A stretch of 64,000 nucleotides of DNA, taken from positions 4,424,001 to 4,488,000 of the forward strand of contig NZ_CP045293.1 of NCBI RefSeq assembly GCF_009363075.1. Reading direction: 5' to 3'. Position numbers and translations under genes: made by a program. Positions 28,100 through 37,796 of the stretch are shown in pieces. The stretch is from Paenibacillus guangzhouensis (lineage in GTDB: Bacteria > Bacillota > Bacilli > Paenibacillales > Paenibacillaceae). Under the pieces are notes generated by a model. The model saw only the letters and a program-made list of their open reading frames with translations. It made no database searches and was not told where the DNA came from. Each line of letters opens with the position of its first letter. The stretch's first letter is position 1.

Positions 28100-29221
28100 A
28101 TGCGAAAGAAACGGGTCCTTCTCTTATCCGAAGCATTCGGAACGGGGCATACCCAAGCCGCTTATGCCTTAGCTGTCGGCTTGAAGCAGTTGTCCCCCCA
28201 AGTGCATACGCGGGTTATAGAACTCGGTAAATTTCTAAATCCTACGGTAGGACCCTTAATCGTCTCCGCCTACCGGAAGACCGTGAGTACAAGACCTGAA
28301 TTAGTCGGTAAACTCTACCGCAACAAATATAAGAAACCATTAAACCGCATTACCCAGCTCGCGCTGCATCGGATCTTCTATGCACAAGCCGCGAGTGTTA
28401 TTCGACATTTGAGGCCGGATATGATCGTATGTACGCATCCTTTTCCGAATATTGTGATTTCCAGGCTGAAGCGGCTTGGACTCGATATCCCATTATTTAC
28501 GCTCATTACGGATTATGACGCCCATGGAACATGGATCAATCCAGAAGTGAATAAATTCCTCGTCTCAACACCGCGCGTTAGAGAGCTGCTGCTCGCACGA
28601 GGCATTCATCAGAGCCGGATCGAGGTAACTGGCATTCCGGTTCATCCGAACTTCTGGAAGCCGCATAACCGCGATGAGATTCGGGCCGAATTCGGCTTTC
28701 ATGCGGTTCCTACGGTTATGGTGATGGGCGGCGGATGGGGGCTTGTATTCGATGAAGGGCTGCTAACCTATATGGCGCAGTGGAAAGACAAGATCCAATT
28801 CATCTTCTGTATGGGCAGCAACCAGAAAATGATTCAGAAGATGCAAGCGGACCCGAACTATCAGCATCCGAACATTCACATTCTTGGTTACACGCATGAA
28901 GTCCACAAGATCATGGACGTCTCGGATCTGCTCATCTCGAAGCCTGGTGGGATGACGTGTACAGAAGGATTAGTCAAACGGATCCCAATGCTCTTCTATG
29001 ATCCGATTCCTGGGCAGGAAGAAGAGAACTGTGAATATTTTGTTCAAAATGGACATGCCGAAATTCTCACATCGACGGAGACGCTTGATAAATGGTTCTC
29101 CCGTCTTGTGAATGATTATGATTCCGTCATCAGCCGCCGCACGCAGCAGCTGCAGCAGATGACAGCATCCTCATTCGATCATCCTTCGCATTGTTCCCAA
29201 GCTGTGCTTGATCTATTATAA
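28100..29221 (+). CDS. MGDG synthase / UgtP-type glycolipid glycosyltransferase
   Basis: 373 residues of the MGDG synthase (GT28) family. The N-terminus KKRVLLLSEAFGTGHTQAAYAL holds the Gly/His-rich loop that binds the diacylglycerol acceptor side, and the C-terminus SKPGGMTCTEGLVKRIPMLFYDPIPGQEEEN is the UDP-sugar binding signature. The family includes UgtP, which makes glucosyl-diacylglycerols for membrane and lipoteichoic acid anchor, and YkoN; which of these this protein matches cannot be told by eye. AGGTGA precedes the ATG. It stands alone, with a terminator-like repeat behind it. Confidence 0.85.
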   Translation: MRKKRVLLLSEAFGTGHTQAAYALAVGLKQLSPQVHTRVIELGKFLNPTVGPLIVSAYRKTVSTRPELVGKLYRNKYKKPLNRITQLALHRIFYAQAASVIRHLRPDMIVCTHPFPNIVISRLKRLGLDIPLFTLITDYDAHGTWINPEVNKFLVSTPRVRELLLARGIHQSRIEVTGIPVHPNFWKPHNRDEIRAEFGFHAVPTVMVMGGGWGLVFDEGLLTYMAQWKDKIQFIFCMGSNQKMIQKMQADPNYQHPNIHILGYTHEVHKIMDVSDLLISKPGGMTCTEGLVKRIPMLFYDPIPGQEEENCEYFVQNGHAEILTSTETLDKWFSRLVNDYDSVISRRTQQLQQMTASSFDHPSHCSQAVLDLL

Positions 29222-29225
29222 GAAA

Positions 29226-29275
29226 AACCTCTATCGAAGTCCTGTCATGTGAGCGACCGCGAATAGAGGTTTTTT
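29226..29275 (+). terminator. Terminator-like hairpin containing a repeated element
   Basis: AAAACCTCTAT (about 29224-29234) pairs with ATAGAGGTTTTTT (29263-29275) and ends in a T run, so it can terminate the glycosyltransferase transcript. Its 12-13-base words AACCTCTATCGA and TGAGCGACCGCGA recur in the same order near 54696-54735. Confidence 0.7.
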
Positions 29276-29298
29276 CATGCCAAATGAAACAAAGAAAG

Positions 29299-29332
29299 CA
29301 AGAAACGCCCAATTAAAGGGCAGTTCCTTGCC
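29299..29332 (-). terminator. Terminator of the NlpC/P60 gene
   Basis: On the minus strand GCAAGGAACTGCCC, a short AT loop and TGGGCGTTTCTTGC, followed by TTTCTTTGTTTC. It lies just past the stop of the NlpC/P60 gene. Confidence 0.8.
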
Positions 29333-29340
29333 TCTCTCAT

Positions 29341-30120
29341 TTACAGGATACTTCCGCCGAAAATAAAGCGATATTCAAACGGAGTGCCTACAAAGCTTTG
29401 AACCAGAACGCCGCCTGATTTTTTGGAATACGTATGAAGAACTTTACCATTGCCAAGGTACAGGCCTACATGCGTTACCCGTTGCTTTTGCTTATTAAGT
29501 TTCTTGTAATCCGCTGGTTTGGCCCCTTTATAGCTCATGAAGAACATCAGGTCACCGCGTTTCAAATTCTTCCAGTTCGTTGTCGTCTTCCCAATCTTCT
29601 TCACATAAGCAGCTTGCTTGCGCGAATCCGTCGGCATTGTAATGCCGGTCGCTTGGCGGTAAATCCAACGTACAAAATCAGAACAGTCGAATGTTTTCGA
29701 ATTTTCCCGATTCGAGCCAAATTCATAAGGTGTGCCCAAGTAGTTCATACCCGATTTGACCACTTTTTCAATTTTCTGCGTTCGGGTCAGCTTCGGTGCT
29801 GCGGCGACGGAAGCCGAAGCACTCGGGCTCGCTATGTATGCGGCAGCAGCTCCACGCAATTTCGCGATATCATCCGCATGAGCAGCTTCTAACTGCTCGA
29901 TCTCTCTCGGATCTGTTACTTGATTGGAAGCAGCAGAACCTTCATTCGGATCGAAATCGCCAAGTTCGTCGTCCCTGTCGATAGTCGTGTCATAAGTTAC
30001 TGTGGATTGCTTCGATTCTACAATCGATTTGCTGGGTGCATTCGCATGGGCTGCTGGGATTGCAGTAAATGCCGAACCTACCATAGTAACCATTAATAGA
30101 CCTAGAATTAATTTCTTCAT
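29341..30120 (-). CDS. Secreted NlpC/P60-family cell-wall hydrolase
   Basis: 259 residues from the ATG at 30120 (GGAGG ten bases upstream). Residues 1-26 (MKKLILGLLMVTM...AHA) are a signal peptide. A low-complexity linker follows. The C-terminal NlpC/P60 domain has the catalytic Cys in FDCSDFVRW, the His in VTHVGLYLGNG and the third residue in LHTYSKK. Such enzymes cut the D-Glu to diamino-acid bond of peptide stems in peptidoglycan. No SH3 or LysM targeting module is seen. A TTGACA promoter lies just upstream. Confidence 0.93.
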   Translation of the reverse strand: MKKLILGLLMVTMVGSAFTAIPAAHANAPSKSIVESKQSTVTYDTTIDRDDELGDFDPNEGSAASNQVTDPREIEQLEAAHADDIAKLRGAAAAYIASPSASASVAAAPKLTRTQKIEKVVKSGMNYLGTPYEFGSNRENSKTFDCSDFVRWIYRQATGITMPTDSRKQAAYVKKIGKTTTNWKNLKRGDLMFFMSYKGAKPADYKKLNKQKQRVTHVGLYLGNGKVLHTYSKKSGGVLVQSFVGTPFEYRFIFGGSIL

Positions 30121-30144
30121 GATGTATCCTCCAAGATGCGAAAT

Positions 30145-30172
30145 ATGATAAATAATCATCCATTGATGTCAA
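30145..30172 (-). promoter_or_regulatory. Predicted sigma-A promoter of the NlpC/P60 gene
   Basis: TTGACA (30167-30172), 16-bp spacer, TATCAT (30145-30150) on the minus strand, about 25 bases before the start codon, so the leader is short and leaves no room for a riboswitch from this promoter. Confidence 0.6.
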
Positions 30173-30410
30173 TTTTGTTTCTATTTAATTACATTTACAG
30201 ACATATAATCCTATCTATGTATTCACCTCCCATTTATGTCACTCCCTCATTATAGAGGGCTGTACACCCTACTTCTATGCGACTTTTCACTTATTTACCC
30301 CCATTTAATAGGTATATCGAACTATATCAAATACAACATTTATCCATTTTATATAAAAAATGAAATTAAAAAGATGTCAAAAATTTTATCTTTTCGACAC
30401 CTAAACTAAA
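30173..30410. other. AT-rich intergenic stretch, nothing firm
   Basis: This gap between the NlpC/P60 promoter and the CDF-gene terminator is AT-rich. A TATAAT occurs on the minus strand near 30253 but without a good -35. I tested the idea of a c-di-AMP riboswitch, common before such hydrolase genes, and saw none of its conserved blocks. Confidence 0.4.
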
Positions 30411-30455
30411 AAGCCCTAACGCTCTTCAGTTCCAACTGAAAAGAATTAAGGCTTC
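30409..30455 (-). terminator. Terminator of the CDF transporter gene
   Basis: On the minus strand AAGCCTTAATTCTTTTCAGTT, a two-base loop, AACTGAAGAGCGTTAGGGCTT and then T residues. A 20-bp imperfect stem 25 bases after the stop. Confidence 0.8.
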
Positions 30456-30479
30456 TTGCGGGTTAACGTGAATATCCCA

Positions 30480-31364
30480 TTAATCTTCGCTTTGATGCTC
30501 GTAAGGCTCCATATGCACATGGACATGCATAATATTATGTTTCTTCTTCATTCGTCGCTCGATTTCGTCACTAATTCGATGCCCTTCCGCAATATTGAGC
30601 CCTGGATTCACTTGAACCACAACGTCGACGAGCACTTTATTGCCATGTACCCGAGCCTTCATATCTTTGATCGTCTCGACACCTGGAATGCGTGCGACAC
30701 TCGAACGGAAATTAAGCAGCTGCTTCTCATCGAATCCATCGGTCAGGACAAGTGTCGCATCCGTGAAAATATCCCATGCGGTTTTGCAAATAAGGACCGC
30801 TACGAATAACGCTGCCACACGATCGAGCCATGGAAGCCCGAATTGAGCGCCAATAATCCCGATCGCCGCGCCAATACTAACGAAGACGTCGGAACGTGTG
30901 TCTTTGGCTGCTGCCATTAACGCTTGGTTATTGATCTGAATCGCGAGCTTGCGATTATACCGATAGACAAGATACATGAACACCGCAGAGATCAGCGCAA
31001 CCCATGCCGAATTCATCTCCGGTACTGTTGTGCCTCCTCCAGCTATCCAATTGCGTATCGTCTCAATAAAGAGCTGAATGCCGACGGTGGCCATAATAAA
31101 GGAAGCCATCAGCGCCGCTACGGTCTCCGCTCTTAAATGCCCGTAGGGATGGTCTTGATCTGGCGGCTTCTGGGAAATTCGAAGTCCAATAAGTACCGCA
31201 ACCGATGCAATGATATCCGTTAAATTATTCAGACCATCGGCCGTCAGTGCACTTGAACCGAAGATTACCCCGCAGATCAGCTTGAACGTGGATAAGATCA
31301 AATATGAGATAATGCTAATCCACGCGCCTCGTTCGCCTTTCTTCATATCTGAGTATGCGTCCAG
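30480..31364 (-). CDS. Cation diffusion facilitator (CDF) transporter
   Basis: 294 residues with six membrane helices and the CDF signature: ALTADGLNNLTDIIASV (metal site A, D-x3-N-x2-D form), DHPYGHLRAE, and DTRSDVFVSIGAAIG in the fifth helix. The cytoplasmic tail ends HNIMHVHVHMEPYEHQ, a His-rich stretch. It exports divalent metal (Zn, Mn or Fe) in exchange for protons; D-N-x2-D in helix II rather than HxxxD points away from a plain zinc exporter, so manganese or iron is possible. The only well-placed Shine-Dalgarno (GGAGG) ends seven bases before a CTG at 31364; a GTG at 31382 overlaps that site. Confidence 0.9.
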   Translation of the reverse strand: MDAYSDMKKGERGAWISIISYLILSTFKLICGVIFGSSALTADGLNNLTDIIASVAVLIGLRISQKPPDQDHPYGHLRAETVAALMASFIMATVGIQLFIETIRNWIAGGGTTVPEMNSAWVALISAVFMYLVYRYNRKLAIQINNQALMAAAKDTRSDVFVSIGAAIGIIGAQFGLPWLDRVAALFVAVLICKTAWDIFTDATLVLTDGFDEKQLLNFRSSVARIPGVETIKDMKARVHGNKVLVDVVVQVNPGLNIAEGHRISDEIERRMKKKHNIMHVHVHMEPYEHQSED

Positions 31365-31535
31365 AACAACACCTCCTATCACCCTTCTAATCTATTCATC
31401 GATGTTCCAATTTGAATACATTCTTTATCATTGTCTCCTTGAAGCAGACTGCAAAAACGTATACAATGGAAGGGTAGTCAATCCCTATTGAAACGAAGCC
31501 CAAGCTTCGATCTGTTGAAGGCAGGTGGAACTAAA

Positions 31536-31721
31536 ATGTCTGAAACCAATGAACCGAAAAAAATAAACCTAGCGGATGCCATCAAACAAAAGCTTGCCCA
31601 AAAAAAGGCGCAGCAATCCGAGCAGAAGAATCAATTTAACGGCGCAGGCGGCACGAAGAAGCTCGTCACGCAAAATAACAAAAAGCCGAATAACCAGAGA
31701 CGTCGTACAGGCGGATCGTAG
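31536..31721 (+). CDS. Small basic conserved-type protein
   Basis: 61 residues, MSETNEPKKINLADAIKQKL at the start, then a lysine/glutamine-rich helix and a basic tail ending RRRTGGS. AGGTGG lies eight bases before the ATG and a terminator follows immediately, so it is expressed as a single gene. Strong positive charge suggests nucleic-acid binding, but there is no recognised domain. The open frame begins earlier (31488) without ribosome binding site. Confidence 0.65.
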   Translation: MSETNEPKKINLADAIKQKLAQKKAQQSEQKNQFNGAGGTKKLVTQNNKKPNNQRRRTGGS

Positions 31722-31723
31722 GA

Positions 31724-31752
31724 GAAAAGACCGGGAAACGGTCTTTTTTCTT
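31724..31752 (+). terminator. Terminator of the small basic protein gene
   Basis: AAAGACCG, five-base loop, CGGTCTTTTTTC, three bases after the stop codon. Confidence 0.9.
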
Positions 31753-31770
31753 TTTGTGCGGGAAGGGAGG

Positions 31771-31933
31771 ATGAAGTTGACAGGCAGGAGAGGGGCTGGG
31801 TATGTCCGCTTTCGTCGCTGTTGAAAACAGGAAGTCTGATTGAATATGTGATGGTCACTTCCCGTTTTAAAAGGCGAACGCTGGCGCTCTGTATCGGACA
31901 TACCCTGCTCCCTTTTAGGCCAGTCAACTTCAT
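31771..31933. repeat. 163-bp imperfect inverted repeat
   Basis: The left arm beginning ATGAAGTTGACAGGC (31771) is matched by the reverse complement of the right arm ending at 31933, ATGAAGTTGACTGGC. Both continue through GGGTATGTCCG and AAAAC(a/g)GGAAGT, for about 65-75 bases with small gaps, around a 20-base centre. Both arms can be read as MKLTG..., but no gene is supported. The size and symmetry fit a MITE-like or palindromic element. Confidence 0.75.
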
Positions 31934-31941
31934 TCAGCTTG

Positions 31942-32007
31942 CCGACCGTTTTCCGGTCGGGGGAGGGCAAAGGAGCCTTACCCCGTCTGAGCGGCGGGGT
32001 AAGGCTT
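31942..32007. repeat. Two consecutive GC-rich hairpins
   Basis: CCGACCG-TTTT-CCGGTCGG (about 31943-31960) and AGCCTTACCCCG / CGGGGTAAGGCTT (about 31974-32007). Neither is followed by a convincing T run on either strand, so they are not called terminators. Confidence 0.6.
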
Positions 32008-32086
32008 GCTGGCGTTGCACTTGGCCATGCCTATCTCCTCACTTTCAACCATTCGTCCTATACCAAACAAAATTAGCTTGGCACTT

Positions 32087-32118
32087 CCCCTAATACCCCT
32101 AATACCCCTAATACCCCC
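32087..32118 (-). repeat. 9-bp tandem repeat with G-quadruplex motif on the minus strand
   Basis: Three and a half copies of CCCCTAATA. Read on the minus strand this gives runs of 5, 4, 4 and 4 G separated by identical five-base loops (TATTA), a regular intramolecular G-quadruplex pattern. Confidence 0.8.
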
Positions 32119-32247
32119 TAGGCTATACTGAATATTTGCAGTAACTTCGGCTCGTATTGTGGCGATTTGGCGGCTACCGTGGGTTTTTACAGTAACTATG
32201 GTCGGTTTGAGCGATGTAGAAGGTGATATTGGCATGCTATCCTGCTA

Positions 32248-32316
32248 GAATCCAGTATAGCTGCCCGACAGCACCCAAATCGCGTCGCTTTATTGGATCG
32301 AATCCAGTATATCTGC
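32248..32316. repeat. 52-bp-period direct repeat
   Basis: GAATCCAGTATAGCTGC (32248) and GAATCCAGTATATCTGC (32300) are 52 bases apart. Upstream, TGCAGTAACT (about 32138) and TACAGTAACT (about 32190) have the same spacing. The stretch looks like remains of a degenerate periodic array. Confidence 0.55.
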
Positions 32317-32339
32317 ATCATGCGCCCGATCACACAAAA

Positions 32340-32377
32340 AAAGCTCACCCTCCTGCAATCACATTCGGGTAAGCTTT
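32340..32377 (-). terminator. Terminator of the SLH protein gene
   Basis: On the minus strand AAAGCTTACCC, 16-base loop, GGGTGAGCTTT followed by a T run, 16 bases beyond the stop codon. Confidence 0.85.
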
Positions 32378-32392
32378 CTCTGCATTATTCCG

Positions 32393-33430
32393 TTAGTTCC
32401 ACCACTTATAATAAACCGTCACGTAAGAGGTTGGGCTAGTAATTTGCGGGTCGATCACGAGCGTCTTGCCTCCCACTGTGACAGACACCTCTTTCTTGTT
32501 CTTCTCGGCCTCTTCGATCTTCTTGAAGAAGGTGTTATCGACCTTGAAGCCATACAAATTCAGAATATCGAGCATCATATTCCGCTGCACCACATCAGTA
32601 CAATTCGACAGTGAGACACCGCTGAAGCCTTTGATCTGCTGCTCGAACTGCACCGCTACCGACGTATCCGTCTGGTTCTGCTGCAATGTTTTCGTCAGAA
32701 TGATCTTGTTCACGCCGTCATCGTACATGCGGTATCCGGTGTAGTTCGGGAATACTTTTTTCCGAATCGCCAGATACATCTCATCGCGGTACGAATCCCA
32801 TGCGGTCGGCAGCTTCGGCAACCGAGCCTCGGATGTCACTTCGAGCGGTCTGTCATACATCTCCTGCATGCCATGATCCACCAGATTACGAATCAATTGC
32901 AGCACTTCGGCGCGCGTAATCGTTGCCCCGCCCATAAAGCCTTGGATCGTATTCTCGCCTTTCACGCGGCCGTTCGCATACTTTTTGCCGAGTACATACT
33001 GGATTGCTTGCTCACCTGCGTAATTCACACCATCGCTGCTCGAGACCAGCTCAGCCACATGCGCCCGGTTGACGTACTGGTTCCGGCTCTTCGGATTCGC
33101 GTATCCATCCACCGGGTAGTTCTTAAAATGAAGAAAATCATAATATTTGTCCGACCAATTGTCGGTAATGAAATTATCTTCTAAATCTTTGCCCGTAATC
33201 CCCACAACGAGCATCCGAATGAATTCCGCCTCCGTCACGTTCTGATTCGGCATGAACATCCCATTGTTGTAGCCCTTTACGATCCCTTTCTCAACGCCCC
33301 ATTCGATCGTCGTCTTCGCCCAATGATTCTGTATGTCGCTGAAGGAAACACTGCCCGCCGCAGATACCGTTCCCGCAAAGAGCAATCCCCCTAACACGAT
33401 CGCCGAAAAAACCTTGTAAAGCGTTTTCAT
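32393..33430 (-). CDS. Secreted protein with N-terminal SLH domain(s)
   Basis: 345 residues from the ATG at 33430 (GGAGGTCAAGGT upstream). Residues 1-24 form a signal peptide ending VSA. A first SLH module follows (FSDIQNHWAKTTIEWGVEKGIVKG...FMPNQNVTEAEFIRML), then a less regular one around ANGRVKGENTIQGFMGGATITRAEVLQLI. SLH modules bind pyruvylated wall polymers. The C-terminal part ends in VTVGGKTLVIDPQITSPTSY...YYKWWN and is not recognised. It is a monocistronic gene with its own terminator. Confidence 0.85.
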   Translation of the reverse strand: MKTLYKVFSAIVLGGLLFAGTVSAAGSVSFSDIQNHWAKTTIEWGVEKGIVKGYNNGMFMPNQNVTEAEFIRMLVVGITGKDLEDNFITDNWSDKYYDFLHFKNYPVDGYANPKSRNQYVNRAHVAELVSSSDGVNYAGEQAIQYVLGKKYANGRVKGENTIQGFMGGATITRAEVLQLIRNLVDHGMQEMYDRPLEVTSEARLPKLPTAWDSYRDEMYLAIRKKVFPNYTGYRMYDDGVNKIILTKTLQQNQTDTSVAVQFEQQIKGFSGVSLSNCTDVVQRNMMLDILNLYGFKVDNTFFKKIEEAEKNKKEVSVTVGGKTLVIDPQITSPTSYVTVYYKWWN

Positions 33431-33588
33431 ACCTTGACCTCCATTGTCATGTTCTTCCACCTTATCCCGCGTGGGAGTAAGGCTACCGAACACATTCTAC
33501 CTGTCAGAAAATCAGACGGTCAAGCACATTAGCAACAAAAGTCGAAAGATGGGTGAATCAGACTAAGCCTGTCGAATCAGTAGAAGAC

Positions 33589-34797
33589 TTAAGTACTAGG
33601 ACTCACCGTTTCTGATTTGTGAGCCGAGTCTGGTGTTAAGGCGATCCAGATCGAACCGCATAATAATAGAATACAGATAGCGAAAGGGAGCAGATGATTC
33701 ATTTGATACAAAAGTGTGCTCGCGACAGGTGCGATGATCGCCGAGACGCCGTTCACAGATTGCGTCAACCCTGCCACTGCCCCCTGCTGCTCTTGCGGAA
33801 CGGCCAGCGACGCCCCCGACATATATCCAGGCAATTGCAGCCCGCTGCCAATCCCAAAGATGAAAAACGCCACATAATATGCCAAGGAGGATGCCGTAGC
33901 CAAAAGGATGACGAATCCAATGATGGTCATGAGCGCTCCAATCCAGATCATCTGCAGCGGGGTAAGCACCCGCTTTCTCATCAGAACAAGCTGCGTCATC
34001 AGCATCGCAACACCCGTTAACGTTAGCGCCAATGCGAGCATTTTGGCGGTCGCAGACACCGATAGTCCCAGCCGGTCTTGGAAGTAAAAACCGGTATTCA
34101 CCTGAATGGATACAATCGCGGTGAGCGCGAAAAGCCCAAGAGTCAAATACTTGCGCACGCCTCGGTGCCAAGGCATTAGCCGCTGCGGTTTTTTACCCAT
34201 TCTTACTGTCGATGGCGGCAAAATAAAAATAACGGTCAAAAACGCAATCAGCGGCAGAATCGTTCCCGCATACAACGGCCAGATCAATCCGAACAGCACG
34301 AGCACCCCGCCCAGCGCAGGCCCGAACACGAGTCCCATGCCATTCGAAGCGCTGATGATCGCCATCCCGGACGAACGATCGCCGGAAGCCGTAATATCGG
34401 CCATATACGCTTGTGAGGCGGTTGGCACCGCGGGAATGAAGGCCCCCACGAGAAACCTGCCAATGCTAATCAAGATGAAAATCGTCAGCACCGGCAATGT
34501 GCCTCCAAATCCGAGCTGAATCTGGTACGTATAAATGGCATAGCTTGCGCACAAACCGAACAACCCGACCAAAATAATCGGCTTCCGGCCAAACCGATCG
34601 CTTAACCGTCCCCAGACCGGTCCCATTAGAGCCGTGCCGATCGCCCCGATCGTGACCATCCATCCTGCTTGACTCTCGCTTAAGTGCAGCTCCCGGACGA
34701 TGGGGGACAGCACTGGCATAATAATCGATACCCCTAGATAAGAGATAAACGCACATATAAATATCAATACTTTCGTCATCTTCACAGACCTTGTCAT
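33589..34797 (-). CDS. MFS exporter, candidate siderophore efflux pump
   Basis: 402 residues from the ATG at 34797, preceded by AGGAGG. Twelve helices with the MFS loop GRLSDRFGRKPI between helices 2 and 3 and PALGGVL in helix 5, of the DHA1 drug:proton antiporter type. A Fur-box-like palindrome lies at 34836-34850 and a PchR-like AraC gene lies directly upstream, so iron-regulated siderophore export is the best guess. No siderophore synthesis or uptake gene is in the window. It could also be a general multidrug pump. Confidence 0.85.
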   Translation of the reverse strand: MTRSVKMTKVLIFICAFISYLGVSIIMPVLSPIVRELHLSESQAGWMVTIGAIGTALMGPVWGRLSDRFGRKPIILVGLFGLCASYAIYTYQIQLGFGGTLPVLTIFILISIGRFLVGAFIPAVPTASQAYMADITASGDRSSGMAIISASNGMGLVFGPALGGVLVLFGLIWPLYAGTILPLIAFLTVIFILPPSTVRMGKKPQRLMPWHRGVRKYLTLGLFALTAIVSIQVNTGFYFQDRLGLSVSATAKMLALALTLTGVAMLMTQLVLMRKRVLTPLQMIWIGALMTIIGFVILLATASSLAYYVAFFIFGIGSGLQLPGYMSGASLAVPQEQQGAVAGLTQSVNGVSAIIAPVASTLLYQMNHLLPFAICILLLCGSIWIALTPDSAHKSETVSPST

Positions 34798-34835
34798 CTG
34801 TCTACTCCTCCTTGATGGTGTTCTCTTCTCTCCTA

Positions 34836-34850
34836 TGAGAAACATTATCA
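34836..34850. promoter_or_regulatory. Fur-box-like palindrome upstream of the MFS gene
   Basis: TGAGAAACATTATCA is a 7-1-7 element that differs from the consensus TGATAATnATTATCA at two positions of the left arm. It lies 39 bases before the MFS start, where Fur would block transcription. Confidence 0.6.
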
Positions 34851-34914
34851 TTTAGAGGAGCGACGCTCTCCCCCGGGAAGGATTTTTTATCCCCCAAGCG
34901 GGATTGCCCCATGC

Positions 34915-34955
34915 CAAAAAGCCCTTCGCATCGGCAGCAGCCAATCGAAGGACTC
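34915..34955 (-). terminator. Terminator of the AraC-family gene
   Basis: On the minus strand GTCCTTCGATTGG...CCGATGCGAAGGGC followed by TTTTT, 20 bases past the stop. The MFS gene downstream therefore needs its own promoter. Confidence 0.75.
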
Positions 34956-34969
34956 AATGAATATCAGCA

Positions 34970-35965
34970 TTATCTAGAACATCTTGCAACCAGCTCACCT
35001 GGGTTTACACCGTATCGCTTACGGAAGGCAACGGTGAAATGACTCGGATTGGAATAACCTACAGCGCAAGCCGCTTCTCCGACATTCATCCCGCCATGCT
35101 GCAGCAGCTGCATCGCATACTCCAATCGTTGATCCCGCAGATAACCGAATAAGGTTGTTCCGAATACTTCCTTGAAGCCTGCCTTCAGCTTATAATCATT
35201 CAGCCCGACTATACGGGCAATTTCGATCGTCGAGGGCGGTTGGTCCATATGGGCGAGCAGCACATCGCGCGCATGCAGAATGCGTTCACGATCATCACGT
35301 CGCAACACGGACGCCGCTGGTTCCTTGCCCGAAGATTCGATCACATACCGCTGCAAATAATAGGCGAAGAGCTCCAACATTTTACCCTCCAACATCATTT
35401 TTCGAAGCGGCAGCGGATAATCGCAATACCGAATTTCATGCAGCAGGCGCTCCACGTGCGCATCCATCGGATGCTGAACCATCCGGTACCCCTGCTGTCC
35501 GATCCACCGCTGGATATCGAAGCCCTGACCAAGCCCGCTGCTCTCCAAATACTGCTTCATCAAAGAAAGCTCCATGCGCAGTTCAAGAAATTCCGTATCG
35601 ATATCACGAACCAGCTCGACCACCGCGTGCATCTCCTGGATGATGGAAATGCGGCATTCTTGCGCCATCATAATGATTTCACGACCCTGCATATCGAAAT
35701 GGTATCGCCCCTTCAAGCAGAATGTGAGCTCGATCGCCGGCTCTGCGGAGCGAAATACCAATACTTTGTCCTCTGCCAGCCGATAGCTAGACGTGATCAT
35801 CTCCATCCCGTCACGCAATCTCATGCGCGCGATGAGGCCTTCGCCTAAGCCAGCAGGCATATTCACGGTCTCGATCCCACTCTCCGTGGAGAACACTTGC
35901 CCGATCTGGGATACATATTGATTGTACGTATGATGGAAAGCAGCCATCACTTGTGCTTTACTCAC
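34970..35965 (-). CDS. PchR/YbtA-like AraC-family regulator
   Basis: 331 residues from the GTG at 35965. The N-terminal ligand domain contains GLGEGLIARMRLRDGMEM, the pattern of siderophore-sensing PchR/AlcR/YbtA regulators. The C-terminal 100 residues carry two HTH units: IEIARIVGLNDYKLKAGFKEVFGTTLFGYLRDQRL and the signature VGEAACAVGYSNPSHFTVAFRKRYGVNPGE. A GTG twelve bases earlier overlaps the Shine-Dalgarno GGAGG. The Fur box in front (36017-36031) supports iron control. It probably activates the downstream exporter when the siderophore is present. Confidence 0.9.
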   Translation of the reverse strand: MSKAQVMAAFHHTYNQYVSQIGQVFSTESGIETVNMPAGLGEGLIARMRLRDGMEMITSSYRLAEDKVLVFRSAEPAIELTFCLKGRYHFDMQGREIIMMAQECRISIIQEMHAVVELVRDIDTEFLELRMELSLMKQYLESSGLGQGFDIQRWIGQQGYRMVQHPMDAHVERLLHEIRYCDYPLPLRKMMLEGKMLELFAYYLQRYVIESSGKEPAASVLRRDDRERILHARDVLLAHMDQPPSTIEIARIVGLNDYKLKAGFKEVFGTTLFGYLRDQRLEYAMQLLQHGGMNVGEAACAVGYSNPSHFTVAFRKRYGVNPGELVARCSR

Positions 35966-36016
35966 AGGCGTATGCACCTCCTAATCTCACGCTGATCGAA
36001 CATCTGAACATCTAAT

Positions 36017-36031
36017 TGAGAATCATTTTCA
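36017..36031. promoter_or_regulatory. Fur-box-like palindrome upstream of the AraC-family gene
   Basis: TGAGAATCATTTTCA, 7-1-7 with two mismatches to TGATAATnATTATCA and symmetric with itself apart from one pair. About 50 bases before the start codon. Confidence 0.65.
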
Positions 36032-36068
36032 TTATAATTTTAGTTGCTCCATCCTGCAAGAGAACAAA

Positions 36069-36110
36069 AAAAGAGCACAGAAGCCGCTGCAGGCTCTGCA
36101 CTCTTTTCCA
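36069..36110 (-). terminator. Terminator of the ABC-F gene
   Basis: Imperfect stem GAGTGCAGAGCC / GGCTTCTGTGCTC on the minus strand with a T run after it, seven bases beyond the stop. Confidence 0.8.
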
Positions 36111-36116
36111 TCTAAC

Positions 36117-37736
<1,620 letters not shown>

Positions 37737-37796
37737 TTAATCCGTCCTCCCTTAAAATAGAACCTGTATATCAGCTTCATCCTTACCAAATCCCTA

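Noticed and set aside
30160-30410. c-di-AMP riboswitch before the NlpC/P60 gene
   Set aside because: The class is expected before such hydrolase genes, but its conserved blocks are absent and the best promoter lies only 25 bases before the start.
31569-31970. Open frames of 133 and 100 codons on the minus strand
   Set aside because: They cross the strong terminator of the small basic protein gene and lie in the inverted repeat; no ribosome binding site and atypical composition.
31942-32007. Hairpins here as terminators
   Set aside because: Stable stems but no T run on either strand.
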